Assembly (NCBI GenBank): GCA_964481765.1
Contig: CAYZVJ010000008.1
Coordinates: 1-46,764 of the forward strand
DNA from: G020353115 sp964481765
Lineage (GTDB): Bacteria > Bacteroidota > Bacteroidia > Bacteroidales > VadinHA17
Direction: 5' to 3'
Length of the DNA stretch: 46,764 bases
The notes under the pieces are model-generated. The model was not told the DNA's origin. It did no database searches and was given only the letters and a program-made list of their open reading frames with translations. A program made the position numbers and the translations under genes. Below, piece after piece: positions 46,155 through 46,764 of the stretch (position 1 is the first letter of the stretch; every line of letters begins with the position of its first letter).

Positions 46155-46466
46155 TGATTGATGAATGATGAATAATGATTGATGAGTTGGGTTCTCGGTA
46201 CTCGTAACTCGGTGCTCGGTAAAAGAGAGAGACTGAGAGACTGAGTGACGAAGAGACGAAGAGAAGTGTTATGTCTTGTTAGTAATTTGCAGTGCGAACT
46301 TCGTCTGACCACTAAGCGCTGGAGTGTGAGGCAGCAAGTTGGTCTGACGAATAAAGAGATGGAAATATTTTATCAGATAATACAATTCTGAATAAGGGCA
46401 TTAGATATTTTCATGGTAACGAATTATCTTTGTTCATCGTCTAATAAATAAATCCATCCTTCCGAT
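46155..46466. other. Intergenic region before the last permease
   Basis: These 312 bp hold ATGAATGATGAATAATGATTG-like low-complexity sequence at the start, CTCGGTACTCG-type words like those at 23155, TTCGTCTGAC and GTCTGACGAA words also seen at 17800-17856, and a TAnnTTTG box at 46425. No gene was seen. Confidence 0.55.
46425..46432 (+). promoter_or_regulatory. Possible Bacteroidota -7 box for the last permease
   Basis: TATCTTTG matches TAnnTTTG and lies 34 bp before the ATG at 46467. A matching -33 TTTG is not clear. It would give the last permease its own promoter. Confidence 0.4.
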
Positions 46467-46764
46467 ATGTTACGTTATAACCTGAAGATTGCCATCCGAA
46501 CCTTTCTCAAGCAGAAAGGATATTCATTCATCAATGTAACCGGTCTGGCGATCGGTTTGGCTGCCTGCCTATTTATTCTTCTCTGGGTACAGGATGAACT
46601 GTCATATGACAGGTTTCATGAAAAGGCTGACCGCATTTATATTGTAGGTCTGGATATTAAACTGGGTAACCAGGATTTGAAAGCCGGTTCAACACCTCCC
46701 CCGATGGTATTCGCTTTAATGGAAGAATTCGAAGGGATCGAACAGGCTGCCCGGTTCGAAGGTG
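46467..46764 (+). CDS. FtsX/MacB-type ABC permease, N-terminal part (cut by window edge)
   Basis: The frame is open from the ATG at 46467 to the right edge, giving 99 residues. It starts MLRYNLKIAIRTFLKQKGYS, with a first membrane helix (INVTGLAIGLAACLFILLW) and the DELSYDRFHEKADRIY segment shared by all permeases of the window. It is therefore a further member of the array, which continues outside. Confidence 0.85.
   Translation, partial: MLRYNLKIAIRTFLKQKGYSFINVTGLAIGLAACLFILLWVQDELSYDRFHEKADRIYIVGLDIKLGNQDLKAGSTPPPMVFALMEEFEGIEQAARFEG

Overview
The window looks like a chromosome segment of an anaerobic or facultatively anaerobic member of the Bacteroidota (Bacteroidales/Marinilabiliales-like). 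The clues are arrays of large two-module FtsX/MacB-type permeases without ATPases, TAnnTTTG-like promoter boxes, mostly weak or absent Shine-Dalgarno sites, a GH116 glycosidase, and a redox enzyme operon typical of anaerobes. No rRNA, tRNA, transposase, phage gene or CRISPR array was found.

Left part (1-9.8 kb). A nicotinate phosphoribosyltransferase runs off the left edge and is followed by an NADP-type glutamate dehydrogenase; both are on the minus strand. On the plus strand come a 1171-residue PEP-synthase-like protein with a sensory N-terminus and receiver-like domains, a soluble histidine kinase that carries the same sensory domain, and an NtrC-type sigma54 activator.

Redox operon (10.0-16.9 kb). 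A small Cys-rich protein is followed by a NuoE-like subunit, a NuoF-NfnB/GltD fusion, a ferredoxin-like NuoG-type subunit and an FMN-binding glutamate-synthase-like protein. The middle three match the layout of the Stn-type (Sporomusa-type Nfn) electron-bifurcating transhydrogenase. A sigma54-like -24/-12 promoter sits at its head and a canonical terminator at its end. The adjacent two-component system is the obvious candidate regulator, so ferredoxin/NAD(H)/NADP(H) balance and nitrogen metabolism may be linked here.

Middle part (16.9-24.2 kb). A repeat-rich intergenic stretch of about 950 bp is followed by a stand-alone GMP synthase ATP-pyrophosphatase subunit, a secreted GH116 glycosidase, a secreted FGE-like protein lacking catalytic cysteines, and a metallo-beta-lactamase-fold hydrolase.

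Right part (24.2-46.8 kb). Seven FtsX/MacB-type permeases (one cut by the right edge) surround two paralogous sigma54 two-component systems that face each other tail to tail (regulator-kinase, kinase-regulator). The left system is divergent from a permease. Between them lie two tandem palindromes flanked on both sides by correctly spaced -24/-12 elements, a symmetric enhancer-promoter layout. The right system is co-transcribed with a Tat-lipoprotein sugar-phosphate-isomerase-like protein and is divergent from another permease, with a different perfect palindrome and a weaker -24/-12 element between. The four complete permeases on the right form an A-B-A-B pattern in which the two B copies are very similar.

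All assignments come from reading the sequence and from family knowledge; no database search was run.
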